A stretch of DNA of 29,462 nt from Desulfovibrio sp. (GCF_019424165.1 NZ_JAHZAA010000030.1:952-30413), one strand, 5' to 3'; shown: positions 1 through 8,438, counted from the first letter of the stretch. Notes: generated by a model not told the origin, from the sequence alone. Program-made: numbers and translations.

Positions 1-2
1 TC

Positions 3-272
3 CTGCGGCAGCACGGTATGACCTATCTGCGTTATGTGCGCAAAAGGGCCGCCATCGGCCTTTTCGGCGGCCTGGCGGGGCTTGGCTCCTACGGCATCGC
101 CATATGGGCCATGACAATCGCCCCCATAGCCATGGTGGCCGCGCTGCGCGAAACCTCGGTTATTTTCGGCATGCTGCTGGCCGTGATCCTGCTGCATGAA
201 AAATTTACGGTCTGGCGAGGAATTGCGGTAATTCTGGTCGCATGCGGGGCCATGCTCATGAAGCTGGCCTGA
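3..272 (+). CDS. EamA/DMT-family permease, C-terminal part (5' end outside window)
   Basis: The reading frame is open from the left edge and ends in TGA at 270-272, so only about the last 89 residues are visible. They hold roughly three hydrophobic helices with small-residue spacing, and a segment reading ALRETSVIFGMLLAVILLHEK followed by a short basic loop and a last helix. This is the usual ending of the second EamA repeat in drug/metabolite-superfamily inner-membrane transporters (ET/SVI...G...LHE motif). The substrate cannot be told from the sequence. An ATG lies at 18, but residues before it are in frame and the fold needs more upstream helices, so I treat the gene as truncated by the window rather than starting there. 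A strong terminator follows 40 bases downstream. Confidence 0.8.
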   Translation: MRQHGMTYLRYVRKRAAIGLFGGLAGLGSYGIAIWAMTIAPIAMVAALRETSVIFGMLLAVILLHEKFTVWRGIAVILVACGAMLMKLA

Positions 273-312
273 CGCCCTGCGCGGCTGGCCACGCAACAGG
301 CAGCCCAGCAAT

Positions 313-357
313 AAAACCAGAGACCCGCCCGGTACTACCGGGCGGGTCTCTGGTTTT
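313..357. terminator. Bidirectional intrinsic terminator
   Basis: The arms 313-333 and 337-357 are perfectly complementary over 21 bp with a 3-nt loop. The GC core ends in A-tract/T-tract flanks, so a run of U is present on either strand (AAAA left, TTTT right). It closes the permease gene on the plus strand and could also stop minus-strand transcription coming from lrgB. Confidence 0.93.
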
Positions 358-721
358 GCACAGTCGGGCAAGCATTGGCGAAGCATTGGTGTCAGGCGGG
401 CTTTCTGGGTGCGCCCGCCTGACACCTCGGGGTTGTCACAGGAGGAGGGTGTGGACAATCCAATCCGCGGTCAGCCCTTGCCTGGAAGGCTGGCCGGCTA
501 CGCCATTAGTGGGAGCATACTACTAATGGCAAGAGCCGTGCCAGACGTTATCACCAGTACAACACATTATTTTTATTGCTTATTTTAAAAAATACCTTCA
601 GGCATTTCTGCCCGAATCTGCGGCAATTTTACCCACCAAACCATCTGGGCGAGTAAATTTTACTCACATTTCCATAGCGGTCACCCGCACGCACACTGTG
701 AAACCAGCCCTCTGCCAGAAG
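358..721. other. Gene-free stretch with three inverted repeats
   Basis: I see no credible gene here. Three inverted repeats are present: 388-401 with 413-426 (14 bp perfect, no T-tract after it), 502-510 with 522-530 (9 bp perfect, GCCATTAGT/ACTAATGGC), and 651-657 with 659-665 (7 bp around one base, GAGTAAA/TTTACTC). The direct repeat AGCATTGG occurs twice near 371-389. From about 540 to 680 the sequence becomes AT-rich, unlike its neighbours. The last repeat lies just beyond the lrgB stop codon and may help end that transcript. Confidence 0.6.
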
Positions 722-1435
722 CTACATAATGGCGGGAAAGCGCAGCACCAGCCAGACCACGGCAGGAGCGATGGCGGCAGTAATAATGCCCGCCAGAATA
801 AGCGCCAGCCCCGCCATGGCGCCCGGCTCTTCCCCTTCCTGCAAGGCCGCAGCCGTTCCCTGTGCGTGGGACACCGTGCCGAGCGACAGCCCGCGCGCAA
901 ACGGATCGGCCACGCCCGCGAGATTGAGTGTCCAGCCACCAATGAGTGAACCAAGGGTTCCCGTGGCCACCACAAAGGCCGCTGCCAGAGAAGGTATCCC
1001 CCCGTAAAATCCGGCAATTTCAATGGCGAAGGGTATAGAAACGCTTTTAGGCATAATAGAAATAACCACTTCCTGAGGCAGGCCGCCAAGCCTGGCGATC
1101 AGCCCCGCGGAAAACATGGCCACAAAGGCTCCCGCACATACACTGCCCGTAATGGCGAAAACATAGCGCAAAAGCACCTTTCTGTAGCGGTACAGGGGCA
1201 AAGCAAGCGCCACGGTGGCAGGGCCGATGAAGATCGTCATGATTTTCGCTGCCGGTTCGTACACGGCATACGAAAGATCACAGACCACCAGCACTGTGAT
1301 GATAATTGCCGCCCCAAGTGCCACAATATTGATCAGGGGGTGCCGGTAGCGCAGGTACAGGGCGCGCACCGCCATGTAGGCCAGCAGTGTGCCCAGAATG
1401 CAAAGAACCGTGCTTGTGCTTACATAGGGCTGCAT
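722..1435 (-). CDS. lrgB: LrgB-family membrane protein
   Basis: This 237-residue protein is almost entirely hydrophobic, with about seven to eight predicted membrane helices, the usual size for LrgB/CidB/YohK. Family marks are visible: a MPKSVSIPFA segment in the middle (LPKSVTTPIA type) and SLGTVSHAQGTA near the C-terminus (ASHAxGTA type). LrgB works with LrgA in the cytoplasmic membrane. In Gram-positive bacteria the pair modulates murein hydrolase activity, and in plants and some bacteria homologues move glycolate or pyruvate-type acids. The function in this organism is not established by sequence. The start codon lies inside the end of lrgA (16-base overlap), which indicates translational coupling. 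Confidence 0.9.
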   Translation of the reverse strand: MQPYVSTSTVLCILGTLLAYMAVRALYLRYRHPLINIVALGAAIIITVLVVCDLSYAVYEPAAKIMTIFIGPATVALALPLYRYRKVLLRYVFAITGSVCAGAFVAMFSAGLIARLGGLPQEVVISIMPKSVSIPFAIEIAGFYGGIPSLAAAFVVATGTLGSLIGGWTLNLAGVADPFARGLSLGTVSHAQGTAAALQEGEEPGAMAGLALILAGIITAAIAPAVVWLVLRFPAIM

Positions 1436-1809
1436 GACTCATCCTCCTTCCGGCGCGTGCGGCGGCGCATGGCCCTGCCCAAAACTCCCACTGTCAGCAG
1501 GGGCAAAACAGCCCCGACAACAATGGCTGCCAGCAAAATCCAGCCGTAATCATAAAAAACGCCGCCCCACTGCATCAGCCCCACAGCCACAGGCACAAAG
1601 AGAAAAACCATGTGCTTGAGCAGAAAATCGGCTGCCGTGCTGATGTGGTCTTCTTTAACAACGCCTGTGAGCAAAAGAAGAAAAAGCACAATAATGCCAA
1701 GCACGTTGCCGGGTATGGGCAGACCTGTAGCGCCCACAAACCAGTTTGATGCCAAAAAGATGGCCATCAGAAAGGCCATCTGCCACAAAAACTTCCATGT
1801 CTCTTTCAT
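1420..1809 (-). CDS. lrgA: CidA/LrgA-family holin-like protein
   Basis: A 129-residue protein with four hydrophobic segments and the family signature around GLPIPGNVLGIIVLFLLL, followed by a highly charged C-terminal tail (RAMRRRTRRKEDE). CidA/LrgA proteins are small holin-like membrane proteins that act with LrgB. I chose the ATG at 1809 because it begins a typical MKETWKFL start. An in-frame GTG at 1824 would add five residues, and neither has a strong Shine-Dalgarno sequence. It is the first gene of a two-gene operon with lrgB and is divergent from the LysR gene. A promoter and LysR-type boxes upstream suggest control by that neighbour. Confidence 0.88.
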   Translation of the reverse strand: MKETWKFLWQMAFLMAIFLASNWFVGATGLPIPGNVLGIIVLFLLLLTGVVKEDHISTAADFLLKHMVFLFVPVAVGLMQWGGVFYDYGWILLAAIVVGAVLPLLTVGVLGRAMRRRTRRKEDESCSPM

Positions 1810-1873
1810 TACCGCTACCACCACATTGAGGCCGCCGCGCGAACAATTTCGGTGCTTGCCATTTGCTGTGGAC

Positions 1874-1901
1874 TATATAATGGTAAAAATGTTCATGACA
1901 A
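1874..1901 (-). promoter_or_regulatory. Likely sigma-70 promoter of lrgAB
   Basis: On the minus strand TTGTCA (plus 1896-1901) is followed after 16 bases by TATATA (plus 1874-1879). The -35 element sits inside the first LysR-type box (1892-1906), which would allow the regulator to act directly on polymerase binding. Confidence 0.5.
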
Positions 1902-1939
1902 CTGAATAAAAATAACAAGGATATTCAATTTTGGTGAAC
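1891..1939. promoter_or_regulatory. Two LysR-type boxes (GTTCA-N7-TGAAT) between lrgA and lysR
   Basis: Two dyads TTCA-N7-TGAA are present at 1892-1906 and 1924-1938. Each contains the T-N11-A core typical of LysR-type sites. Including flanks, the first reads GTTCA-N7-TGAAT on the plus strand and the second gives GTTCA-N7-TGAAT on the minus strand. Their centres are 32 bp apart, about three helical turns. This is the usual arrangement for a LysR tetramer controlling a divergent target and its own gene. Confidence 0.65.
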
Positions 1940-1941
1940 AA

Positions 1942-2901
1942 GTGGAAATGACCGACCTGCGCACGCTTGTAAGCGTAATGGAAACCGGCAGCATCACAGC
2001 CGCGGCCAAGGCGCTGAACCGGGTTCCTTCGGGCGTGACCATGCGCATTCTTCAACTGGAAGAAAGCCTGGGCGTACAGCTTTTTTTGCGCGAAAAAAAA
2101 CGCCTTTACCCGACGGAAAAGGCGCAAAGCCTGTATCAGTACGCCCTCAGAATACTGGCCCTGGCCGAAGAAGCGGAAAACCGCGTCCGGGGCATGGCTC
2201 CCGGCGGGAAGTTCCGCATCGGCGCGCTGGAAAGCGCAGCGGCAGCACGGTTGCCCGAAGTGCTGGCGCGGCTGCACGCCGGATACCCGCAAATCGCGCT
2301 GGAGCTGGTGGTCGGTACAAGCCGCTCTTTATACAAGGATGTGCTTGAAAACAGGCTGGATGCCGTTTTTGTGGTGGATATGCCTGAAGACGCCCGGCTG
2401 GAACGCATGAACGCCTTTGCAGAGGAACTGGTGGTCATCGCCCCTGAAGGGCATAGTCCCATCCGCTGCCCTGACGACATCGGACGCAAGACGCTGCTGG
2501 CGTTTCAGGGCGGTTGCGCCTACCAGAACCGCCTGGTCAACTGGTTTCGCGCCCACGGGCGGGAGCCGGAGCGCATCGCCGAGCTGGCCTCCTACCATGC
2601 CATTGTGGGGGGTGTTATTGCGGGCATGGGCGTAGGCGCTGTGCCGGATTCGGTACTGCACCTGTGCCGCTCTGGCGGCATCCTTTCCGTACACCGGCTG
2701 GAGCATCCCCTGTGTCATGCCACCACGGAGCTGATCTGGCGCAAGGGTATGCTCTCCGCCAACATGGCGGCTTTGCGCCAGTGCCTGCGCAATACGCGGG
2801 AAGCCCCGGATACGCCCCCGGTTTCGGCCCTGGACACGAAGCCTCCCCTGAACACGCCGCCGGCTTCGCCAAAACGCCCGCCTGCATTTTTACAAAAGTG
2901 A
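1942..2901 (+). CDS. LysR-family transcriptional regulator (divergent from lrgAB)
   Basis: A 319-residue LysR-type regulator. Residues 1-60 form the winged helix-turn-helix (SITAAAKALNRVPSGVTMRILQLEESLGVQLF, the standard LysR pattern), followed by a linker helix and a type-2 periplasmic-binding-like effector domain to about residue 290. The last ~25 residues are Pro/Thr/Lys-rich and probably disordered. The start is GTG at 1942; an ATG two codons later is equally possible, and no strong ribosome binding site decides. The effector domain resembles the ArgP/CynR-like class only loosely, and the ligand is unknown. Divergence from lrgAB and the twin boxes between them make it the probable regulator of that operon. 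Confidence 0.9.
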   Translation: MEMTDLRTLVSVMETGSITAAAKALNRVPSGVTMRILQLEESLGVQLFLREKKRLYPTEKAQSLYQYALRILALAEEAENRVRGMAPGGKFRIGALESAAAARLPEVLARLHAGYPQIALELVVGTSRSLYKDVLENRLDAVFVVDMPEDARLERMNAFAEELVVIAPEGHSPIRCPDDIGRKTLLAFQGGCAYQNRLVNWFRAHGREPERIAELASYHAIVGGVIAGMGVGAVPDSVLHLCRSGGILSVHRLEHPLCHATTELIWRKGMLSANMAALRQCLRNTREAPDTPPVSALDTKPPLNTPPASPKRPPAFLQK

Positions 2902-3063
2902 TTGCCGTTCAAGGGGCCAGATGTTGTCGCAGTAGCGTGCCACCCCGGCAGGCAGCCGCGCCCGCCGCCTTGTCGTCCGCCGCGTAGACGGACACAAAAA
3001 GATCAAAAAAATCTCCCATGCCCGCAGGGCGGTCCCCCCTCTTGAAGGACAAATCCTTTTCCC

Positions 3064-3702
3064 CTACTCCCCGCGCATGGCCCGCCGCACGTCATCCACA
3101 CGCGCGGCAATGTCCGGCGCGCCCACCAGTTCGGAAACAAGGCTGCAACAGCGCGCGCCGTGGCGGGCCACTTCAGCGATATTGTGAGCCTTGATGCCGC
3201 CTATGGCTACAAAAGGCATATCAATGTTGGCGGCAACCCAGGCCAGATAGTCAAAACCCACGGGGGCCACCACATCTTCCTTGGTCTGCGTGGCAAAAAT
3301 GGGTCCCACCCCCAGATAGTCCGCCCCCAGCGCCCGCGCGGCCAGCGCCTGCTCCGGCTCATGGGTGGAAAGCCCGATAATCATGCCCGGTCCCACAAGG
3401 CTGCGCACTTCAGGCACAGGCAGATCCTCCTGCCCCACATGTACGCCGTCAGCATCCACAAGCATGGCAATATCCACATGGTCGTTGACAATAAAGCAGG
3501 CCCCCGCCTCACGGGTCAGGCGGCGCAGCATGCGGCATTCCTCAAGCATTTCACCGCCCTTGAGATTTTTCTCGCGGTACTGCAAAAGGCGCACGCCTGC
3601 CCCCAGCAGGGCCGAAGCCACTTCTTCGAGAGAGCGCCCCAACGACAGGCGGGAATCTGTAATGGCATAAATATCAGTTTCACCGGGAAGAATTCTGGGC
3701 AT
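3064..3702 (-). CDS. thiE: Thiamine phosphate synthase ThiE
   Basis: A 212-residue TIM-barrel enzyme that joins HMP-pyrophosphate and thiazole phosphate to make thiamine phosphate in the cytoplasm. Family motifs appear in order: LQYREKNL (substrate and pyrophosphate contacts), FIVNDHVDIAMLVDADGVHVGQEDL (ND and GVHVGQ motifs, metal binding), IGLSTHE, GADYLGVGPIFATQTK, and the phosphate-binding IGGI. The length matches the family (about 205-215). The usual VSG near the end is replaced by VSELVGAPD, a tolerated variation. It lies 10 bases after the DUF362 stop on the same strand, so the two are probably cotranscribed. I see no TPP riboswitch upstream in the window. Confidence 0.93.
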   Translation of the reverse strand: MPRILPGETDIYAITDSRLSLGRSLEEVASALLGAGVRLLQYREKNLKGGEMLEECRMLRRLTREAGACFIVNDHVDIAMLVDADGVHVGQEDLPVPEVRSLVGPGMIIGLSTHEPEQALAARALGADYLGVGPIFATQTKEDVVAPVGFDYLAWVAANIDMPFVAIGGIKAHNIAEVARHGARCCSLVSELVGAPDIAARVDDVRRAMRGE

Positions 3703-3712
3703 TTACGCTTCC

Positions 3713-4714
3713 TTATTTTTTTATGGCCGCGATGGCGCGGCGCAGGCAACTCTGTACAAAACGCGCGGGATGAAAAGACGTGTGCGACAAACGCTGCGGC
3801 AGCTCAAAGCCGCGTGCGTCAAAATCTTCAGGGCGCAAAAGCGGAAAGGCCATTTCCATACCCGCAGCGGCGCTGCCCGGAGCCTTACGCCGCGCAAGCG
3901 CCGCGCCCAGGGGAACATCCTGCGGGGCAAGACCAAAAACCGCATACAGCGCCTCATCCAGCGCCACGGCCGAGGGGCTGGCTCCCATCAGTTTCAGCAC
4001 AAAAGGCTCGCCCTTGGACGGCCCCGTCCTGTGCATTGCCACGCCGCCATCAGCCAGGGCGGCCACTGGCGGCAGGGCGGCCCAAAGAGCGGCCAGACAG
4101 TCGGCAAAATATGCAGGATCGCGCCCCTCGCGGGCATGGGCCACGGCCTTGTGCAGACCGCTTACGCAGCCGAAACAGTTTTTCACCGCCAGGGTGAGCA
4201 ACATCTGCCCGTGCGCCTTGACCCTTGGCAGGGAAAGGATGAAATCGCATTCCCGCACAGCGCTCGATACCTGAAAAGACGGTTTTTTGCGTCCGCCCTT
4301 GCTGCCTTGCAGGCCGGGAGGCAGATCCGCATCCAGCCGCACAGGCACGGGCCTGTCCAGCTCGCGCACGGCAAGGCCCAGAGGCCGCAGGGCGCTTTCA
4401 AGGCCAATGGCGCGGGCCACAGTCCCGGCGCGCCCGAAACCCGGCGAATCGGCCACGGCCATCTGCGCCCCGTGGTCACGCAGCCAGCGGCAGACAGCAA
4501 CCACAACCCCGGGAGAAGTGCACGCCAGTGACTTGCCCATGAGCAGGTTGGGTTTCACGAGCACCTTGGTTCCCGGCTTGAGGGAATGAAACTGCGCTAT
4601 ACGTGCGGCATCCAGCACATCACCTGTCAGCCGGTCAAGCGACTGGCGATCATAGCCTTCACAGCGGCCCAGAGCCACGGGCATTGCCCCGGCAGAGAAA
4701 GATTGGTTTTCCAT
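3713..4714 (-). CDS. DUF362 domain protein
   Basis: A 333-residue protein with the DUF362 pattern: KVLVKPNLL near the N-terminus, ADSPGFG, then CDFILSLPRVKAHGQMLLTLAVKNCFGCVSGLHK, which is the core (K-H...T...KN-G) seen across this family. It has only a few Cys residues and lacks the C-terminal ferredoxin domain found in some relatives. The biochemical role of DUF362 is not firmly known. The frame stays open to 4873, but the first 53 residues of that form look unlike the family and run toward the divergent channel gene, so I chose ATG at 4714, although no clear ribosome binding site supports it. It is followed closely by thiE, suggesting a two-gene unit. Confidence 0.8.
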   Translation of the reverse strand: MENQSFSAGAMPVALGRCEGYDRQSLDRLTGDVLDAARIAQFHSLKPGTKVLVKPNLLMGKSLACTSPGVVVAVCRWLRDHGAQMAVADSPGFGRAGTVARAIGLESALRPLGLAVRELDRPVPVRLDADLPPGLQGSKGGRKKPSFQVSSAVRECDFILSLPRVKAHGQMLLTLAVKNCFGCVSGLHKAVAHAREGRDPAYFADCLAALWAALPPVAALADGGVAMHRTGPSKGEPFVLKLMGASPSAVALDEALYAVFGLAPQDVPLGAALARRKAPGSAAAGMEMAFPLLRPEDFDARGFELPQRLSHTSFHPARFVQSCLRRAIAAIKK

Positions 4715-4935
4715 AAGGCGAATATGCCGCCGGGCGTCTGCCTTGTCCAGCCCCGGCACGGAGTTTTGCCCGCCTTGCCCGGGGCCTGCTCTTTTCAAAC
4801 GCCAACTCTTGGCGTATGCATTCAGAAGGGCGTAGTGGACCTTGCCAACCGGGGTTACCACGCCCTTATTCATGCCGGCAACAGAAAAACATTCTTTTCA
4901 GATCGATATACGACCACCAGTTCTTGAGGCCATAC

Positions 4936-7878
4936 ATGCGATATCTTGTGCGCTTTTCAAGCCTTTTTTTGCTGATCCTGTGCTGTGTTCTTGCCGCGGG
5001 CCATGCCCCTGCCGCCGACGCTACCGCCGCTGCACCGGAAAACACCGCTGCTGCCAGCCGTGACTCCATAAAGCCTGCGGACGCTACCCCAGGCACGGCA
5101 TCAGTTGTTCTGCCCGCCGATACTGCCACTACCAGCAGCCCGGCTGCCGCAGCGGAGCAAGCCCCGCAAGGCACACCGCCCGCCCAGGAAGCCGCTTCCA
5201 CGGCCACGCCTCTGCCGGTACAGCCGCAGGCAACGCCCGCTACGCCCGCCGCCAGCGGCAGCGAATCTGCCACCCCGGCCCCGCGCCCGGAAGCGCCCGA
5301 AAAAAAGGACGTCGCAAAACCCAGGGCCGAAAAAAAGGCCAATCCGAAGCCCAAAACGGAAAAGAAAGAAAATACCGCGCCCAAGGCGGATAAAAAAGAA
5401 GCCCGCCCTGCCGCTGCCGACAAAAAGGAAGCTCCGGCCGCACAGGGAGGCGAAGACGCCACCGCGCAGGAAGAAGAAAAACCCAGCGTGCTGCACGACC
5501 CCTGGGAAATGGTCTGGAGCAGCCAGCACAGCATGCTTGAAGAGGTCAACAGCAAAGCCCTGGCCATGAGCGACACCTTTGCCGACCGCGCCCTCAACGT
5601 CAGTGAAAAGGTGCAGCCCTTTGTTGACGAGGCCCGCCGCCTTCTGGTGCTGAGCAATACCTACAAGAACATGCCCAACGCCATGGAGGCCGTCAGCCGC
5701 CGTCTTACCGTGACCATCACAGAGGTGCGCAAGATACTGTCGCCCATGATGGACGCCCGCAGCGAAGCCCAGGGCCTGCTTGAGCGCATCAGCTACCTGT
5801 CCGACAGCCTGCCCGAAGACCTGCATGACGAGCGCATCAGCGCAGAAATGCAGGAATACATACAGGCCCTGGCCATGACCCGCCTGCGCCTCACGGCGGT
5901 GCTGGCCCAATACGACACAGCGCTTGCGCCCTCCCTGGGCCTGCTCAACCGGCTGGAAAAAACACGTGAGGAAATAAGCTCGGAACTGCCCGCCCTGTGG
6001 AAGGATTATTACCTGCAAAAGCCCGTTCCCTGGCTCAGCCCGGCAGCCTGGGCGGATTTTCCCAAGCAGATGACCTATTCCTACCAGGGGCTACTGCTGC
6101 GCATTCCCGTTGAAGTACCCGTAACTCCTGACAACTGGGGTACGGCTGTGCTGCGCTTTTTCATGTGCCTGCTTTTCGCAAGCGTTATCACCGTGCTGCT
6201 GTCGCGCCGCTGGCTTAACGAAACATCGCCGCCGATGGTGCGCCACATTTTTCGTGTGAGCCTGCCCTGGTTCTGCGTGGGGCTGGCCCTTCTGGGCGGC
6301 TCCATTTCCGCCACAGGAGAGTTTTTTCGCCTGTTCCTGGCCCTGGGCAACCTGAGCCTCATCGTGGCGCAGATCAACCTTGCCTGGGACCTGCGGCGGC
6401 TCAAGTACCCGGAAGTGCAGATAGACCGCTCGCCCTTCTGGCACCTCATTCCGCTGACCCTGTGCGCCTACGCCCTTCTGTACCTGCCGCTGCTCCGGCC
6501 GCTGGTGCTGATCATCTGGCTGGGTCTGCTCATTGCAGACATCATGCGGCAGCGCCGCCGCAAGGAGCAGGACCTTGGCCCGCTGCATCTGGAAAGCTCG
6601 GTGCTTGAAACCGAACCCGTCGTGCTGTGGCTGTGCCTCATCATGACCATTTTCGGCATGCATCTTTACAGCATGGTGCTGTACCTCTGCTTTGTTTCCT
6701 GCTCACTGGCCCTGCAGCTTTCACTCGGCGGCATGAGCTTTGTTACCACAGTCAGCGAAAAGCTGCCCAAGGAAGGCGTGCGGGCCGCGCTGGCGCATAC
6801 GGCCGTAGCCCTGGCAGCACCTGTGGTGCTGGTGGTGGCCTTTGTGGGCGTGACCCAGTGGGTGGGAACCTTGCCCGGCGGCCTGCCCCTGTTGCAGTAT
6901 TATATTCTGCGCGGCGTCAACGTGGGGGCAACGCAGTTCAACGTGCTGCACCTGCTCATGATCGTCAGCGCCTTTTACATTACGCGCACGGCCGTGGCCA
7001 TGGGCTCGCGCTTTCTGGGGCGTCTGCCCAAACAGGGCCTGCAAATAGACGCCACGCTCATTCCGCCCATGCAGACGGCCTTTTCTTATGCCCTGTGGTG
7101 CTTTTTCGGCCTTTTTGTGCTCAAGGCTCTGGGTATGGAGTTGAGCAACCTGGCCATGGTGGCCGGTGGTCTTTCCGTGGGTATCGGTTTCGGCATGCAG
7201 ACCATTGTCAACAACTTCCTGTCCGGCCTCATTCTTATTTTCAGCCGTACGTTGCAGGCCGGTGACGTGGTGGAAGTGGGCGGCACACAGGGCCGCGTGC
7301 GCAAGATCAGTGTGCGCGCCACCATGGTGGAAACATTCGACAATGCCCTTATCATCGTACCCAACTCGGAATTTGTGGCAAGCCGCCTCATCAACTGGAC
7401 GCGCAACAGCCGCACCGTGCGCAAGGAAATCAAGGTGGGCGTGGCCTACGGCAGCGACACGGCCGCGGTCATGCGTATTCTGCTGGCCACGGCCAATGCC
7501 AACAGCAACGTGCTCAAATATCCGCCGCCCAGCGTGACCTTTGCGGACTTCGGCGCGAGCACCCTTGATTTCAGCCTGCTTTTCTGGGTACGCGACTATG
7601 ACGTGGGCGGCTCCACGGCCTCTGCCATTCGCCTTGAAATAGAAAAAGAGTTCCGCAAGCAGCGTATTGAAGTGGCGTTTCCGCAACTGGACATCCATAT
7701 CAAGGATATGCCGCCCCGCATGAAGAGCACGCCGCCGCCTTCAGAACAGCGTACTGTACGCAAGCTCACCCGGCGGCCCCGGCGCAGGCTTGAGGCGGCG
7801 GGCAGCAAAAGTGCAGCGGAAAACGCGGCAGACGCGCCCCACACCAATGACACGAATGCCAGTGAAGCAAAGGCCTGA
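4936..7878 (+). CDS. Large mechanosensitive channel, MscK/MscS family
   Basis: A 980-residue protein. Residues 1-27 form a signal peptide ending near GHAPAADA. Residues ~28-185 are an Ala/Pro/Thr then Lys/Glu-rich low-complexity region. Residues ~186-395 look helical and periplasmic. About ten to eleven membrane helices follow from ~400. The last helix with GGLSVGIGFGMQTIVNNF (about 744-761) is the pore-lining TM3 of MscS, followed by the cytoplasmic beta domain (AGDVVEVGG, RVRKISVRATMVETFDN, IIVPNSEF) and alpha/beta domain, and a basic tail from ~927. Such channels open under membrane tension and release solutes during hypo-osmotic shock. ATG 4936 is preferred over the in-frame upstream start at 4816 because it gives a signal peptide and has TTGAGG upstream. 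Confidence 0.92.
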   Translation: MRYLVRFSSLFLLILCCVLAAGHAPAADATAAAPENTAAASRDSIKPADATPGTASVVLPADTATTSSPAAAAEQAPQGTPPAQEAASTATPLPVQPQATPATPAASGSESATPAPRPEAPEKKDVAKPRAEKKANPKPKTEKKENTAPKADKKEARPAAADKKEAPAAQGGEDATAQEEEKPSVLHDPWEMVWSSQHSMLEEVNSKALAMSDTFADRALNVSEKVQPFVDEARRLLVLSNTYKNMPNAMEAVSRRLTVTITEVRKILSPMMDARSEAQGLLERISYLSDSLPEDLHDERISAEMQEYIQALAMTRLRLTAVLAQYDTALAPSLGLLNRLEKTREEISSELPALWKDYYLQKPVPWLSPAAWADFPKQMTYSYQGLLLRIPVEVPVTPDNWGTAVLRFFMCLLFASVITVLLSRRWLNETSPPMVRHIFRVSLPWFCVGLALLGGSISATGEFFRLFLALGNLSLIVAQINLAWDLRRLKYPEVQIDRSPFWHLIPLTLCAYALLYLPLLRPLVLIIWLGLLIADIMRQRRRKEQDLGPLHLESSVLETEPVVLWLCLIMTIFGMHLYSMVLYLCFVSCSLALQLSLGGMSFVTTVSEKLPKEGVRAALAHTAVALAAPVVLVVAFVGVTQWVGTLPGGLPLLQYYILRGVNVGATQFNVLHLLMIVSAFYITRTAVAMGSRFLGRLPKQGLQIDATLIPPMQTAFSYALWCFFGLFVLKALGMELSNLAMVAGGLSVGIGFGMQTIVNNFLSGLILIFSRTLQAGDVVEVGGTQGRVRKISVRATMVETFDNALIIVPNSEFVASRLINWTRNSRTVRKEIKVGVAYGSDTAAVMRILLATANANSNVLKYPPPSVTFADFGASTLDFSLLFWVRDYDVGGSTASAIRLEIEKEFRKQRIEVAFPQLDIHIKDMPPRMKSTPPPSEQRTVRKLTRRPRRRLEAAGSKSAAENAADAPHTNDTNASEAKA

Positions 7879-7965
7879 GAGATGCCCGCGCCTGACAGCG
7901 GAGCATAACCGCAAGCGCGCGGGGCAGGTACAGGCCGCAACCAAACAAAGGCACAAGGAGAACAC

Positions 7966-8313
7966 ATGATCTATCGCGCCGATGCTCTGGAAGGGTTTGA
8001 AAAGGAAATGTTCGGTGGCCCCGGAACCACCAAGTTCACCAAGATTGTCAATGAGGACGGCCTGGCCGGAAAGGGCCGCCTGTTCAATCTGGTGAATCTC
8101 AAGCCCGGCTGCGCCATCGGCAGCCACAAGCACAGCGGGGAGCTTGAAATCTACCACGTGCTCAAAGGGCAGGGAACCTACAATGACAATGGTACAGAAG
8201 TGCTTGTCAAAGCCGGTGATGTGACCGTCTGTAATGACGGCGAAGTCCACGGCATCCTCAATACCGGCACGGAAGACCTGGAGATGGTCGCCCTTATCCT
8301 GTTTACCAAATAA
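7966..8313 (+). CDS. Small cupin-domain protein
   Basis: A 115-residue single-domain cupin. Motif 1 is visible as GSHKHSGELEIYHVLKGQG (H, H and E metal ligands) and motif 2 as AGDVTVCNDGEVHGILN (final H ligand). A metal-binding beta barrel is therefore expected, in the cytoplasm. Small cupins of this type include sugar-nucleotide-related and regulatory proteins, and the substrate cannot be inferred. AAGGAG lies six bases before the ATG. It follows the channel gene by 87 bases, a gap that holds an imperfect GC hairpin, so joint transcription is possible but not certain. A clear terminator follows at 8404. Confidence 0.87.
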   Translation: MIYRADALEGFEKEMFGGPGTTKFTKIVNEDGLAGKGRLFNLVNLKPGCAIGSHKHSGELEIYHVLKGQGTYNDNGTEVLVKAGDVTVCNDGEVHGILNTGTEDLEMVALILFTK

Positions 8314-8403
8314 GGCGCTGTATATTGCCATAGCCAAGGCCTGCCGGGACACAACGCAAGCCGCCGCAAGACCGGCGGGCGAAACGGCAACAGCTTTATC
8401 CCC

Positions 8404-8438
8404 AAGGGCGGAACCGCAAGGCTTCCGCCCTTCTTTTT
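8404..8438 (+). terminator. Intrinsic terminator after the cupin gene
   Basis: Arms AAGGGCGGAA (8404-8413) and TTCCGCCCTT (8423-8432) pair perfectly over 10 bp with a 9-nt loop, followed by C and five T. It ends transcription about 90 bases after the cupin stop. Confidence 0.9.

Noticed and set aside
2909..3019. 36-codon minus-strand frame (starts MGDFFDLFVSVYAADD) just after thiE
   Set aside because: It has a plausible beginning but no well-spaced ribosome binding site and no recognisable family, so chance cannot be excluded.
3703..3712. TPP riboswitch for thiE
   Set aside because: The gap is only 10 bases and no CUGAGA-type thi-box is visible before thiE or before the DUF362 gene.
4715..4873. 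N-terminal extension of the DUF362 frame
   Set aside because: The extra 53 residues show no family features and run toward the divergent channel gene, in the region where promoters are expected.
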